Notes: generated by a model not told the origin, from the sequence alone. A stretch of DNA of 64,000 bases from Acidobacteriota bacterium (GCA_029263395.1 JAJCXO010000112.1:50993-114992); one strand, 5' to 3'; counted from the first letter of the stretch, positions 27,420 to 36,817 are shown. Numbers and translations: made by a program.

Positions 27420-28796
27420 GTGACCGAATCTCCTCGGCTACGCCGCCCTGATCGCAAAAGTAAAACCGAGGCCTTCAAGGTCTGGGGGCCGCTGCTGGCA
27501 GTTGCCGCGATCGGTTTCGGAATCGCTATCGCCAAGTTGGAGCCACCGCCACCGCGAGTGCTCACCATTGCGGCCGGTGCTCCGGGTGGCGCCTACCACA
27601 CATATGCCGAGCGCTACCGAGAGATACTGGCCCGTGACGGTTTTGAGCTCCAGGTCCTCACTACCGGCGGTTCTATCGACAACCTACAACACCTGCGAGA
27701 GGGCACCGCCTCCCTCGCCATTTTGCAGGGCGGTATCCGTAGCCAGGACGAAGGCTCTGACTCAACGACTGAGCTCGAATCCATCGCCAGCATTTTCTTC
27801 GAGCCAGTCTGGGTATTCCACCGCGCCGGCCGACCACTCGAGTTGTTGAGCGACTTGGCGGGCCGGAGCATTGCGGTCGGCCCCCCCGGCAGCGGCATCC
27901 GAGTACTGGCTACCCAGTTGCTGGCCGACAATGGGATCGACCAGACCAATACTGAGCTACACGCCCTGTCCTCGCTGGAGGCTGCAGCGGCACTCGGAGA
28001 CGGCTCGATTGACGCCGCAATTTTTGTCACCTCAACCGAGGCGTCGTACATCGAACAGTTGATCCGGCACGACGACATCGAACTCTTCTCGGTCCGCCGA
28101 TCACTCGCCTATCGTAAGAACCACCCCTTCCTGTCGCCCGTTCTACTCGGCCAAGGCGTGCTCGATATCAACAACGATCTACCCCGCAATGACGTGACGC
28201 TGGTCGCTGCTGCCGCCAGTCTGGTGGCGAGCAGCGAACTCCATCACGCTCTTGTGCCACTGCTGTTGGCTGCCCTTCACGAAGTCCATGGCGGCACCGA
28301 CTTACTCCAGTCATCCCAGAGCTTCCCGGCCGTCGACTATGTCGAATTCCCACTCAAAGCTGAAGCCGAGCACTATCTGATCAACGGCCCGTCATTCCTA
28401 CATCGATATCTCAGCTTCCGGGTCGCCACGGTGATCGATCGCTTGAAGATTCTGCTCCTGCCATTGATCACCCTCCTCATTCCTGTATTCAAAACCGCAC
28501 CGCCAATTTATCGCTGGCGGATCCGATCCAAAATCTATCGCTGGTACGAAGATCTGCGCTGGGCTGATGAAGTCCTTCATCGGCCGGCGACCACAGAGGA
28601 GCTCGCCACCCACCGCGAAGCGGTCCGCCAGCTCGAACGTGAAGTTGCCCAGGTTTCGGTGCCGCTCTCTTACATGGATGAGTACTACAGCCTGCGAGTC
28701 CATCTACAGCTGATTCGATCCAAGCTGGAGCAGCGCGAACCGGTCGACGCTCAAACTATGGAATCCGACCTTCCCGCCACGGACTCTGAGGCCTAA
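27420..28796 (+). CDS. TAXI family solute-binding protein, membrane-tethered
   Basis: The 458-residue protein has an N-terminal membrane segment (WGPLLAVAAIGFGIAIAKL) followed by a TAXI-type binding domain: AGAPGGAYHTYAERY, VLTTGGSIDNLQHL, VGPPGSGIRVLATQLL. After the domain there is a second hydrophobic segment (IDRLKILLLPLITLLIPVF) and a charged cytosolic tail (~375-458). TAXI proteins usually feed TRAP transporters, but no TRAP permease is nearby. The double anchoring and tail suggest a sensor or tethered receptor role. GTG start with GGAGG upstream. Confidence 0.8.
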   Translation: MTESPRLRRPDRKSKTEAFKVWGPLLAVAAIGFGIAIAKLEPPPPRVLTIAAGAPGGAYHTYAERYREILARDGFELQVLTTGGSIDNLQHLREGTASLAILQGGIRSQDEGSDSTTELESIASIFFEPVWVFHRAGRPLELLSDLAGRSIAVGPPGSGIRVLATQLLADNGIDQTNTELHALSSLEAAAALGDGSIDAAIFVTSTEASYIEQLIRHDDIELFSVRRSLAYRKNHPFLSPVLLGQGVLDINNDLPRNDVTLVAAAASLVASSELHHALVPLLLAALHEVHGGTDLLQSSQSFPAVDYVEFPLKAEAEHYLINGPSFLHRYLSFRVATVIDRLKILLLPLITLLIPVFKTAPPIYRWRIRSKIYRWYEDLRWADEVLHRPATTEELATHREAVRQLEREVAQVSVPLSYMDEYYSLRVHLQLIRSKLEQREPVDAQTMESDLPATDSEA

Positions 28797-28806
28797 AGTA
28801 AAGCAG

Positions 28807-29670
28807 ATGCCCCAGCCCCGCCAACTCGACCTTTTTCGAACCATCGGCAGCCCGCCCGCCGAACAGCCAGCCCGCCAACCGGCGCGACCCAAACCACCGA
28901 CAGGCGAATCGCCAGCCCTGACCCTGGCCCCGCCCGCCAAACAGGTCGCACCCCAGCCATCGAATACCCCAAGTTCCCGCGAGGAGCTCGTCTCGAGGCT
29001 GCGCGCTTTCTTGCCGATCAGTTCGATTGTTCTGACCAACAACCGCACCTCGATCATCTCGGCGCAACACCATCGCGACGGGTTCGACCTGCGTATTCAT
29101 CGCTGCTTTGCAAACGCCCCCGACAATATCCTGGCCGCCGTCGCCACCTTCCTGCAGAGTCCGAAACGCAGCTCGATACGCCGTGACGCGCTGACAGAAA
29201 TACGCCACTTCTTTCAGCAGCACCGTCCACAAACATCGCCACCGCAAACGCGACGAAGCCGCGTACTGCAGCCAATCGGAGCAACGCTCGACCTCAGGGC
29301 TCTACGCGACGAGATCAACCACCGCTATTTCGACAACCAGCTGTCGGTACATATCACCTGGGGTCGAGCCATCACTCGACGCCGACGCCACCGCAGCTGC
29401 GGGTTTTCTGTTCGACTCGGCACCTATACTGAAAACGACCAGTTAGTGCGCATTCACCGGTGTCTCGATAGCGGCAAGGTGCCACGTTACGTAGTTGAAG
29501 CTGTGGTGTACCACGAGATGCTCCATGCCGCGGTACCGCCGGTCGTCAAGAACGGCCGACGCCAGGTTCACACATCGGAGTTTCGGCGGCGGGAGCGTCT
29601 ATTTCGCCACCATCTCAAGGCGGAGCGCTGGATCGATCGCAACCTTGGTCGGCTGATCGGAGCTCGCTAG
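28807..29670 (+). CDS. SprT-like zinc metalloprotease-fold protein
   Basis: A 287-residue protein. The first ~60 residues are Pro/Ala-rich and probably disordered (SPPAEQPARQPARPKPPTG). Residues ~165-285 form a SprT-like domain with the zinc motif VVYHEMLHAAVPP (HExxH) and the downstream His in VHTSEFRRRERLF. SprT/Spartan relatives act on DNA-protein crosslinks, but bacterial SprT-like proteins are largely uncharacterised. It lies 10 bases after the TAXI gene on the same strand. The Arg-rich tail (RRRERLFRHHLKAERWIDR) fits nucleic-acid binding. Confidence 0.82.
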   Translation: MPQPRQLDLFRTIGSPPAEQPARQPARPKPPTGESPALTLAPPAKQVAPQPSNTPSSREELVSRLRAFLPISSIVLTNNRTSIISAQHHRDGFDLRIHRCFANAPDNILAAVATFLQSPKRSSIRRDALTEIRHFFQQHRPQTSPPQTRRSRVLQPIGATLDLRALRDEINHRYFDNQLSVHITWGRAITRRRRHRSCGFSVRLGTYTENDQLVRIHRCLDSGKVPRYVVEAVVYHEMLHAAVPPVVKNGRRQVHTSEFRRRERLFRHHLKAERWIDRNLGRLIGAR

Positions 29671-29679
29671 CAAACCCAG

Positions 29680-29934
29680 TCAAGAGTCAACGTCGCGACA
29701 CGGTTCGAGACGCAAGATGAGCCATCCGACGGGCCCCAGAACAACACCGAGCAAAGCTCCCTGCCAGGTTCTTCGTCTAGTTTCTCCAACGATGGATCCA
29801 ACAACAAATCCCATTGCCGCGAAGACCAACAACATGGCTGGAGGCAACCCCATGAAGACATCCCGAGTGATAACAGCACCCACCAGGAAGCCGACCGTGC
29901 CAGCCGCAAACAGCATCATTTCGGACCATTCCAT
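29680..29934 (-). CDS. Small membrane protein, paralogue of 46598-46852
   Basis: An 84-residue protein with three hydrophobic segments. It has Gly-rich helix motifs (GTVGFLVGAVITRDVFMGLP, GFVVGSIVGE) and ends in LGPVGWLILRLE. It is clearly homologous over its full length to the small protein at 46598-46852. AAGGAG precedes the ATG. Function is unknown. The gene is preceded by two exact adjacent copies of a 23-bp repeat. Confidence 0.75.
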   Translation of the reverse strand: MEWSEMMLFAAGTVGFLVGAVITRDVFMGLPPAMLLVFAAMGFVVGSIVGETRRRTWQGALLGVVLGPVGWLILRLEPCRDVDS

Positions 29935-29944
29935 GATCGACTCC

Positions 29945-29990
29945 TTTCTATTGGCCTCACTTTAAGGTTTCTATTGGCCTCACTTTAAGG
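29945..29990. repeat. Exact 23-bp tandem duplication
   Basis: TTTCTATTGGCCTCACTTT plus AAGG occurs twice without a spacer (29945-29967, 29968-29990). It lies directly upstream of the small membrane protein gene (minus strand) and likely overlaps its promoter or leader. Confidence 0.9.
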
Positions 29991-30003
29991 CGACCTCGAG
30001 TCA

Positions 30004-30107
30004 GTGAGCGCCGACCCGACGGAGGGTCGACGCAACTCCGAAGGAGGGCTCACCCCCACCCCAACGGGTAGCATCCCTAGTCGGCTAGGCAGCCCAACGG
30101 AGCGTTG
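30004..30107. other. Hairpin-rich leader before the phosphoribosyltransferase gene
   Basis: Nested and consecutive dyads are visible. An outer stem GTGAGC/GCTCAC (30004-30009 with 30048-30053) encloses CGACCC/GGGTCG (30012-30017 with 30024-30029). They are followed by ACCC-CAAC-GGGT (30058-30069), CTAG-TCGG-CTAG (30077-30088) and CAACG-GAG-CGTTG (30095-30107). The density suggests a structured RNA leader, but no known riboswitch class was recognised. Confidence 0.35.
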
Positions 30108-30187
30108 CCGCACCGGGTGTCCTTCGTCATCATCGTTCGATGAGCCTGGCGTGCACCCACCACGATCGTCCGTCGGAGCGCTAGCAA

Positions 30188-30841
30188 ATGACCGACGAGC
30201 GATTTCTCGACCGCCAAAGTGCTGGGCGTCGACTCGCGAAGTCTCTGTTGAAGCTGAAACACAAGGAACCCATCGTGCTCGGTATCCCGCGTGGCGGCAT
30301 CGTCGTCGCGGCGGAGATTGCCAAGGCCTTGGTAGCTGACTTCGGAATTGTGGTGACCCGCAAACTCGAGGCCCCCTACCAACCCGAGCTCAATCTAGGA
30401 GCGGTGACAGCTGACGGCAATACCTATATCAACCAAGTTGTTGCGGACGAAGTCGGCGCCAATCAGCAATATTTGATGAGCGAACAACGGCGGCAAGCGG
30501 AGATCGCTAGACAACATCAACAACATCTCGCTGGTTCAACCAGTCCATCACTGCAGGGCCGTGAAGTAATCGTTGTCGATGACGGCCTGGTGACCGGAGC
30601 GACTGCAATCGCGGCTGCCCGCTTCGCCAAAACAGCTGGTGCTGAACGCGTCCTCGTGGCCATACCCGTCGGCCCGCCAGATGCACTCGATAAACTCCGC
30701 TCCGAAACCGACCTCGTCATCTGCCTGCAGGAAGCCACTAGTTTCCTCTCCGTCGCCCGTTATTACGACACCTTTCCACCGGTTGATGATTCGACCATCA
30801 GACAGTTGCTGCAAGTCCACCAGACCGCAACCATCACCTGA
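30188..30841 (+). CDS. Phosphoribosyltransferase-fold protein
   Basis: The 217-residue protein has a type I PRTase fold: N-terminal flavodoxin-like strand IVLGIPRGGIVVAAEIA, hood segment, and the PRPP-binding loop VIVVDDGLVTGATA. The family includes proteins annotated as predicted phosphoribosyltransferases (COG1926), often found beside universal stress proteins and dormancy or low-oxygen genes. The substrate base is unknown. A GGAG-like site lies 9 bases before the ATG. The hybrid kinase gene starts 43 bases downstream on the same strand. Confidence 0.85.
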   Translation: MTDERFLDRQSAGRRLAKSLLKLKHKEPIVLGIPRGGIVVAAEIAKALVADFGIVVTRKLEAPYQPELNLGAVTADGNTYINQVVADEVGANQQYLMSEQRRQAEIARQHQQHLAGSTSPSLQGREVIVVDDGLVTGATAIAAARFAKTAGAERVLVAIPVGPPDALDKLRSETDLVICLQEATSFLSVARYYDTFPPVDDSTIRQLLQVHQTATIT

Positions 30842-30884
30842 TACGCTGACGACATCATACATCCCGGGCACAGAGGGAGATCAG

Positions 30885-32477
30885 ATGCCGACAGGTTGTC
30901 CTTTGGGAAACTCCGAGCCGGCAGCGCCGTCGGAGCCATCAGCGCAGGAATCAGAGGCCCGTTACCGATCGATTCTAGAATCTGCCGTCGATGGCATCAT
31001 CACCATCGACGAAGTGGGGACCGTCGACTCCGTCAACCCAGCGGCAGAACGTATGTTCGGTTATGCCGCCGAAGAGCTCATCGGCGGCAACATCAAGATC
31101 TTGATGCCACCTCCCTACCGGGAAGAGCACGACGGATACCTCGCCAAATACGTTGACACCGGCGACAAGAAGATCATCGGTATTGGTCGCGAAGTGATCG
31201 GGCAGCGCAAGAATGGCTCGACGTTCCCACTTGATCTCGCGGTGAGCGAGGTCTTCTTCTCCGACAGACGATCCTTCGTCGGCATCCTGCGCGACATTAC
31301 CGAGCGCAACAGCCTCAAGCAACAGCTGCTGCAGGCACAAAAGATGGAGGCGATCGGTCGTCTTGCCGGCGGAGTGGCCCACGACTTCAACACTCTGCTG
31401 GGCTCGATCATGGGTTACAGCGAAATGGTGCTCGACGAACTCGCAGCCGAAGATCCCCTACAGAGAAAGATTCAGCAGATCCATCGTGGCGCCGAACGTG
31501 GCGCTACCCTTACTCGCCAGCTCCTGGCCTTCAGTCGCCGCCAGGTATTACGCCCCGAGCTGCTGGACCTCAACGCGGTGTTGGTAGAGATGGAAGACAT
31601 GCTGCGGCGCTTGACCACGGAAGACATCGAGCTTGTGCTCGACCTCGATCCCCAACTCGGTCGAGTGAAAGTTGATGGCGGTCAGATCGAACAGGTTGTT
31701 ATGAATCTGATTGTCAACGCCGCCGACGCCTTGCCCCAAGGCGGTCGCATCACGGTCAAAACCGTCAACATCGACATCGATGCCGGACATACCGAGCGCG
31801 GCACGGTTCTGGTTTCAGGCCGCTACGCCATGTTGATGGTGGACGACAACGGCCATGGCATGAATGAAGACATCAGAATCCGGGTCTTCGAACCGTTCTT
31901 CACCACCAAGGAGCCAGGCAAAGGCACCGGGCTAGGATTGTCGACGGTCTACGGAATCGTGCGACAGAGCGGTGGCGGCGTCTCGATCGAGAGCCGAATC
32001 GACGAGGGGACACGGGTCAAGGTCTATCTTCTGCGGAGCGACGAGATCCCGGTGGCCGAAGACGAGCAGGAATCGGCGAGAGAGCTCCCTGGGCAGGGCT
32101 CAGAAACCATCCTATTAGTGGAAGATGATGCCATGTTCTTGGAGCTGACCACCGAAGTGCTCGAGAACCAGGGTTACACTGTGCTCCCCGCCGAGATGCC
32201 AACACAGGCCCTCGAACTCAGCCGGCAACATCTCGGCCCCATCCATCTCGTGATTACCGATATGGTAATGCCCGAGATGACCGGCAGCGAATTGGCTCAC
32301 AGCCTAGCAGGGGAGCGCCCGGACCTCCGCGTCCTTTTGATGTCCGGCTACAGTGATGACATCCTCGAAGAGCGTGGTGCGGCGGACAACGATCGTGCTT
32401 TCTTACAAAAGCCTTTCAGTACCAAAGAACTCGCCCTGGCTGTCCGTCGACTGCTCGACGGCCTCGATAGCCGATAG
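30885..32477 (+). CDS. Hybrid histidine kinase, FixL-like PAS-HisKA-HATPase-REC
   Basis: A 530-residue soluble kinase. The PAS domain (~25-140) carries the FixL-type block [18 protein letters not shown]...[12 protein letters not shown], with a His (~82) at the place of the haem ligand. HisKA has [12 protein letters not shown] (His ~166). The ATPase domain has [18 protein letters not shown] and [11 protein letters not shown]. The C-terminal receiver has Asp ~459 ([11 protein letters not shown]). No membrane segment is present, so it probably senses oxygen or another gas inside the cell. There is no DNA-binding domain; the output partner is unknown. GGGAGA precedes ATG 30885. A close paralogue lies at 51598-53556. 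Confidence 0.88.
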   Translation: MPTGCPLGNSEPAAPSEPSAQESEARYRSILESAVDGIITIDEVGTVDSVNPAAERMFGYAAEELIGGNIKILMPPPYREEHDGYLAKYVDTGDKKIIGIGREVIGQRKNGSTFPLDLAVSEVFFSDRRSFVGILRDITERNSLKQQLLQAQKMEAIGRLAGGVAHDFNTLLGSIMGYSEMVLDELAAEDPLQRKIQQIHRGAERGATLTRQLLAFSRRQVLRPELLDLNAVLVEMEDMLRRLTTEDIELVLDLDPQLGRVKVDGGQIEQVVMNLIVNAADALPQGGRITVKTVNIDIDAGHTERGTVLVSGRYAMLMVDDNGHGMNEDIRIRVFEPFFTTKEPGKGTGLGLSTVYGIVRQSGGGVSIESRIDEGTRVKVYLLRSDEIPVAEDEQESARELPGQGSETILLVEDDAMFLELTTEVLENQGYTVLPAEMPTQALELSRQHLGPIHLVITDMVMPEMTGSELAHSLAGERPDLRVLLMSGYSDDILEERGAADNDRAFLQKPFSTKELALAVRRLLDGLDSR

Positions 32478-32723
32478 AGCCTATCTCCCACACGGTGGCG
32501 GCCATCACGCCGTCCCGGTGCAGTGTGGCCACGCAAGGCCGAAGCCACCCCGAGAGACGGCCCGAGCGACCAACAACCTACCCGACGACATCTCTCGAGC
32601 TATCCATTGGATCGTTGCCGGAGATCCTACCGACGGTGGAAACTTCGCAAACGGAAGCCATAGCTGGTGTTCCACGAACAGATCTTCCGACTTGCCTCGA
32701 AGGCCATCCATCAGATTCTGATC

Positions 32724-33665
32724 ATGCGATCGAAAATCGAAAAGATCTTGATCCCGACCGACTTCTCGGCTTGCGCCGATGTCGCGTTGGCTCAAGCCAC
32801 CGCCCTAGCCAGATTATTCCAAGCAGAACTTCATGTTCTCCACGTCCTGACATCTCAGAAGGACGACCCGTATAGCCTTGCCTACAGGCTACCTGACTGG
32901 CAGACCTTGCTCCACAGCCAGCAGGAGCGCTGTGCAGAAAAAATGATGGCGTTGCTCGGCGGCATGGAATCCGATGGGCTCGAGATCGAGAAACACTTTC
33001 CGTTGGCCTCTGCTCCGGCACCTGCAATTCTCGAATTTGCCTCCCAGCAGAGCATCGACCTAATCGTCATGGGTACTCATGGTCGACGGGGGTTTCGTCG
33101 GTTCCTGGCCGGCAGTGTCGCCGAGGAAGTGGTTCGCCTGGCCCCTTGTCCGGTGCTGACCGTCGGCGAGACGACAACACCCCTGAGGCACGACTGGCCT
33201 GGTCGTATCACGGTCCCGATCGATTTTTCTGGACCGTCCAGAATCGCCCTGCGTGCCGCCAAGGAACTAGCCGCCGGCAACCCAGCCAAGAAGGATACCA
33301 CTCTCGATCTGGTCTACGTGTTCGAGCAACAGGTCGACCTCAACCCAGTCAATCCTCTCGACGGATGGACTGCCGAGGTGTCCTTCCCACAGATCGCTCG
33401 CCAGGTCGAGGAAGCCATCGCCAAATTCAACAGAGAGACCGGTGGCCCAGAAACGCACTGCAACATCGAAGTCCTTGAAGGTCGGGCGGCGGAAACCATT
33501 GCGCAGCACGCCAAAGCCTCCGAGGCTGACTTGATCATGATTGCAACTCGCGGCCTGACCGGAGTCCAGCATTTTCTGCTGGGTAGCGTCGCTGAACGAG
33601 TGCTACGTGTGGCTTCTTGCCCAGTGTTGACCCTCCGGGGCGCCGACACAACCACCGACCCTTAA
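32724..33665 (+). CDS. Tandem universal stress protein (two UspA domains)
   Basis: The 313-residue protein has two UspA domains, each with the ATP-binding signature: GTHGRRGFRRFLAGSVAEEVV (first, ~residues 114-134) and ATRGLTGVQHFLLGSVAERVL (second, ~273-293). Each domain starts with a conserved beta-strand (KILIPTDFSA; ITVPIDFSG). Such proteins bind ATP and support survival in starvation or hypoxia. An in-frame codon at 32667 would extend the N-terminus, but the domain begins right after ATG 32724. Its neighbours (CBS protein, FixL-like kinase) fit a stress regulon. Confidence 0.9.
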   Translation: MRSKIEKILIPTDFSACADVALAQATALARLFQAELHVLHVLTSQKDDPYSLAYRLPDWQTLLHSQQERCAEKMMALLGGMESDGLEIEKHFPLASAPAPAILEFASQQSIDLIVMGTHGRRGFRRFLAGSVAEEVVRLAPCPVLTVGETTTPLRHDWPGRITVPIDFSGPSRIALRAAKELAAGNPAKKDTTLDLVYVFEQQVDLNPVNPLDGWTAEVSFPQIARQVEEAIAKFNRETGGPETHCNIEVLEGRAAETIAQHAKASEADLIMIATRGLTGVQHFLLGSVAERVLRVASCPVLTLRGADTTTDP

Positions 33666-33856
33666 TCTGCCACAACTGGGCAGTCGCTCCAGATCCGTGC
33701 CCACCCAGCAATGTTCTGGCGCCACCCGTCGAGGTGTCGCGACGATATAGCTGAACAGTTTACGCTCTTGATCCGTTGCCTACGATCCGGTCGAGCAGCC
33801 CTGGTCTACGAATCGGTCGGCGCTCGAGTCACATTGATGTTGCTCAAGAGGAGAGT

Positions 33857-34324
33857 ATGATGAAGGTCAAAGACATCATGACCCAAGGCGTTCTGACATG
33901 TCATCTGGACGACGACTTGGCGGTAGCGGCCAAGCTGATGTGGGACGGCGACTGCGGAGTTGTTCCGGTGATGGAAAACGGCAGGCTCCGTGGCCTGCTC
34001 ACCGATCGTGATATCTGTATGGGAGTGACCACGCAGGGGCGCGCACCCAATGAGATCAGCGTCCGCCAAGTGATGACACTCGATCCGCTCTCATGCCTTC
34101 CCGATAGTGACCTGACGAGCGCCTTGGATCTGATGCGGACCCATCGTGTCAGAAGGCTGCCGGTCATCGGTCGTGACGGCGAGCTGGAAGGAATCTTGTC
34201 GATCAACGACATCATTCTCGAAGCCAAAGCGTCACGCAGCAAATCCGGTGGCCCCTCCTACAAAGACGTGATCACCTCCTTACAAGAGATTAGCCGGCAC
34301 CGCGAAGTTCCGGCGGTCGTCTGA
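33857..34324 (+). CDS. Two-CBS-domain protein
   Basis: A ~155-residue protein made of a Bateman pair: KVKDIMTQGVLTCHLDDDLAVAA...GVVPVMENGRLRGLLTDRDI and SVRQVMTLDPLSCLPDSDL...VRRLPVIGRDGELEGILSINDI. It probably binds adenosine nucleotides as an energy sensor. Two consecutive ATGs (33857 and 33860) follow AGAGGAG; the second has better spacing. A TTG at 33776 would add an unsupported extension. It lies between the stress protein and the primase-like gene on the same strand. Confidence 0.88.
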   Translation: MMKVKDIMTQGVLTCHLDDDLAVAAKLMWDGDCGVVPVMENGRLRGLLTDRDICMGVTTQGRAPNEISVRQVMTLDPLSCLPDSDLTSALDLMRTHRVRRLPVIGRDGELEGILSINDIILEAKASRSKSGGPSYKDVITSLQEISRHREVPAVV

Positions 34325-34569
34325 GGCTCGTCATGGCAACACTTATCCGACAAGACCCCATCCGACAAGACCGCGCAGAGCCGTCGACGGAGAATGGCTG
34401 CCGGCAGCAAGCGCCGAACGAGCAGAAGGTTACAGATGGGCGAACACCAGCGGTCGACAGTCGAGGGCCAGTGAGAGCGCCTGATCAAACCTACGAAGAG
34501 GTGTTTTCACTGTACATCGAATTGCTCTGAACGGAGATTCCCAGAGCTGCCGAAAGTGGGCACCTGCTG

Positions 34570-36027
34570 ATGGAGGATCTGATGGAAAAGATCGACCTCG
34601 GGCCTGCCTGGCGCCATTATTGTTGCCGCCCACAAGTGCGGCAACGACTCCTGGAGTACCTCGGCGGCCGGACGCTCGAAGACGCGACATGCTTCTACGT
34701 CACCTCCGGTGCACCGACCATGACGGAGGGATTTCACCCCTTGCCAGTCACTGAGCTCTGGAACCTCCTCACATGCCATCAGGAAGCAGCCCGCTCATTG
34801 TGGGATCGGCAGTCTTTACTGGTTCACCTAGATGTCGAGCACGTCCACTTCGAGCGGCCATGGGCGAGTTACCTGGACTCTGACCATTGTCACGACATAC
34901 AGAAACCGCTGGTGGCGGCGATCCACCAAATCCTCGGCACCCATGGCATCAATCCGCTTCACCTCCTCACCGGCCGCGGGCACCATTTTGTGTGGCGCAT
35001 CCGGCGCGGTTGCGAGGTCTTTGATCGCCTGGCGCGGCTAGGGCGACCACCCCCGTCCCTGACACAGCTCTATACCGAGCCACAGCGCCCGGTGGATCAA
35101 CCAGTGGATCCTGAGCTCGGGAAAGCCTTCGCCGGGCTCGGTCGCGTCATGGAGTTCCTCGGTCATCGCTTGCTACGAGCCGCCGCCGCGGACACTCCGG
35201 TTCCCCTACAGTTGACGGCGGTAGAGGCCGGCCCAGTGGCGGGAGAGCGAGAGATCGTCTCGATCGATATCTCAGAGTATGGAGATCCTCTGCATACGCG
35301 CATGATCCGGCTGCCGTTCAGCGCCTATCTCAAAGCCCATCGAATGCGGCCGGCGATCTCGCCCGAGGACCGCTCCGCCTTGCCCCTGATGGTGACGATC
35401 CCCCTGGGGAGTATCGACGAGACTCAGGGGCTTCGGCTGATGCGGGATCTGCAAGGCGCTGCGGAGCTGGCGCGTTCGGTCCAAGTCGCAATCCCGGACG
35501 CCTCGCGGGGTATGTTTAGCCTACTCGCCGACTACGAAACCTCGGCGCTGGCCCGATTCCACCACGAGTACGACAATTTCGAAGCTTCCAGCAGCTCGCC
35601 TCCGGCTGCCCTGCCGCCATGCGCCCAACGGCTTCTCGACTACCCCAACGACTTGTTGCTCAAGCCCGCCGGAATTCAACACCTGGTGCGGGTGTTGCTG
35701 GCCCTGGGTTGGCATCCACGCCAAATCGCCGAGCTCATCGATTCAAAATACCGCCAGGATCACGGCTGGGTGCAAGATCTTCATTTTCACGAGACCTCCT
35801 GCCGGGCTGAATTCTATACCCGTCTTTTTGCCGGCCTCTTCGCGACCGGACGCGACGATCTAGTGGACTTCAATTGCCGCTCGGCTCAGGAAAAACGCTA
35901 CTGTGAAACCGATCCTTGCGGGCAATCTCTAGACCCGTTCAGGGACTCTCTCATGGCGAGGAGAAAACATGGGCGATTGGCCAGTTGGCCTGTCAACGGG
36001 TTGTTTCTACAACACCAGCATCTTTGA
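34570..36027 (+). CDS. Archaeo-eukaryotic primase-like protein
   Basis: The 485-residue protein matches the AEP primase layout by motif. Motif I is LLVHLDVEHVHFE (D88, E90). Motif II is LLTGRGHHFVWRI (H138, H139), and motif III is VSIDISEYGDPLHTRMIRLP (D233, R244, R247). These correspond to the metal-binding DxD/E, the sxH nucleotide contact and the third acidic residue followed by R-x-L/P. A helical C-terminal region carries Cys411, Cys436, Cys445 and Cys450, possibly a zinc or Fe-S site. No helicase domain is attached. ATG 34582 has a better ribosome binding site (GGAGG) than 34570. The last 59 bases overlap the next gene. The assignment is from motif reading only. Confidence 0.6.
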   Translation: MEDLMEKIDLGPAWRHYCCRPQVRQRLLEYLGGRTLEDATCFYVTSGAPTMTEGFHPLPVTELWNLLTCHQEAARSLWDRQSLLVHLDVEHVHFERPWASYLDSDHCHDIQKPLVAAIHQILGTHGINPLHLLTGRGHHFVWRIRRGCEVFDRLARLGRPPPSLTQLYTEPQRPVDQPVDPELGKAFAGLGRVMEFLGHRLLRAAAADTPVPLQLTAVEAGPVAGEREIVSIDISEYGDPLHTRMIRLPFSAYLKAHRMRPAISPEDRSALPLMVTIPLGSIDETQGLRLMRDLQGAAELARSVQVAIPDASRGMFSLLADYETSALARFHHEYDNFEASSSSPPAALPPCAQRLLDYPNDLLLKPAGIQHLVRVLLALGWHPRQIAELIDSKYRQDHGWVQDLHFHETSCRAEFYTRLFAGLFATGRDDLVDFNCRSAQEKRYCETDPCGQSLDPFRDSLMARRKHGRLASWPVNGLFLQHQHL

Positions 36028-36817
36028 CTGTCTGGAGCAGATCCGCGACGCCGGTTTCGGTCTGGTGGAGATCTGCTCGTTTCCGGCACATCTCGACTAT
36101 CGCGACCCGACCGCAGTCGAACGCGCCGCGCAGCTTCTGCGAGAGCTCAGCCTGGAGCCCTACTCGTTCCACGCACCGTTCGCCGAACATATCGAGATCA
36201 CCGCTCTCGATCCCGCGCAGCGTCAGCACGCGACCCAAGAGATCCTGCGCGCGGCCGAAGCGGCGGCGATCCTGGGTGTGCGCTACTTCGTTATCCATCC
36301 GGGACCAGAGAAAGGCGGGTTGCCGGATCACCAGCGTTTCGAACGCATGGCCAACGCTGCCTCGGTGCTCAACGAGATCTCCCGGCGGTGTCGCGAGATG
36401 GGGATCGCGCTGGTCCTGGAGAACATGTTACCCCACCTCTTCTCGGGCCATGTGCGAGACCTGCTGTGGCTGCTCGGAGCTCTGGAAACGACCGATGTTG
36501 GGGTCTGCCTCGATACCGGTCATGCGTTCCTTTCTGGAGACCTCCATCGCGTGGCTCACAAGCTCTCGGGGCACCTGTGGATGGTCCACGCCAGCGACAA
36601 CAACGGCCACTTCGACGATCACCTGCCGCCAGGAGAGGGCTCCGTGCCGTGGGCACAAGTGCTCGCTCAGCTCTCGAGAATCGGTTTTTCTGGAGCTCTC
36701 ATCTTGGAGATTGCTGGCAATCCAGATATCCGTGGGACCCTCGAACGAGCCCAGCGCTCGCGACTTTATCTCCGCCAACTCCGACACCATCCGCACAATT
36801 CCCACGCAAAAGCCTAG
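35969..36817 (+). CDS. Xylose-isomerase/AP-endonuclease-2-fold TIM barrel protein
   Basis: The 282-residue TIM barrel has the metal-site motifs of the AP_endonuc_2 superfamily: HAPFAEHIEI, VIHPGPEKGG, LVLENMLPHLFSG (Glu), VCLDTGHAFLSGD (Asp, His), MVHASDNNGHFDDHLPPGEGSVPW and LILEIAG (Glu). Family members are sugar isomerases/epimerases or, as in Nfo, endonuclease IV; it lacks any obvious Nfo-specific region. GAGGAG lies 6 bases before the ATG, inside the primase-like gene, so the two are probably translated together. A nucleotide- or DNA-repair role is possible, but a sugar enzyme is equally likely. Confidence 0.8.
   Translation: MGDWPVGLSTGCFYNTSIFDCLEQIRDAGFGLVEICSFPAHLDYRDPTAVERAAQLLRELSLEPYSFHAPFAEHIEITALDPAQRQHATQEILRAAEAAAILGVRYFVIHPGPEKGGLPDHQRFERMANAASVLNEISRRCREMGIALVLENMLPHLFSGHVRDLLWLLGALETTDVGVCLDTGHAFLSGDLHRVAHKLSGHLWMVHASDNNGHFDDHLPPGEGSVPWAQVLAQLSRIGFSGALILEIAGNPDIRGTLERAQRSRLYLRQLRHHPHNSHAKA

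Noticed and set aside
29991..30187. Known riboswitch class before the phosphoribosyltransferase
   Set aside because: Dyads are present, but I could not match them to a described class.
34333..34530. 65-codon frame between the CBS and primase-like genes
   Set aside because: No ribosome binding site and no recognisable features. It contains a short duplication (ATCCGACAAGACC). A real small gene cannot be excluded.
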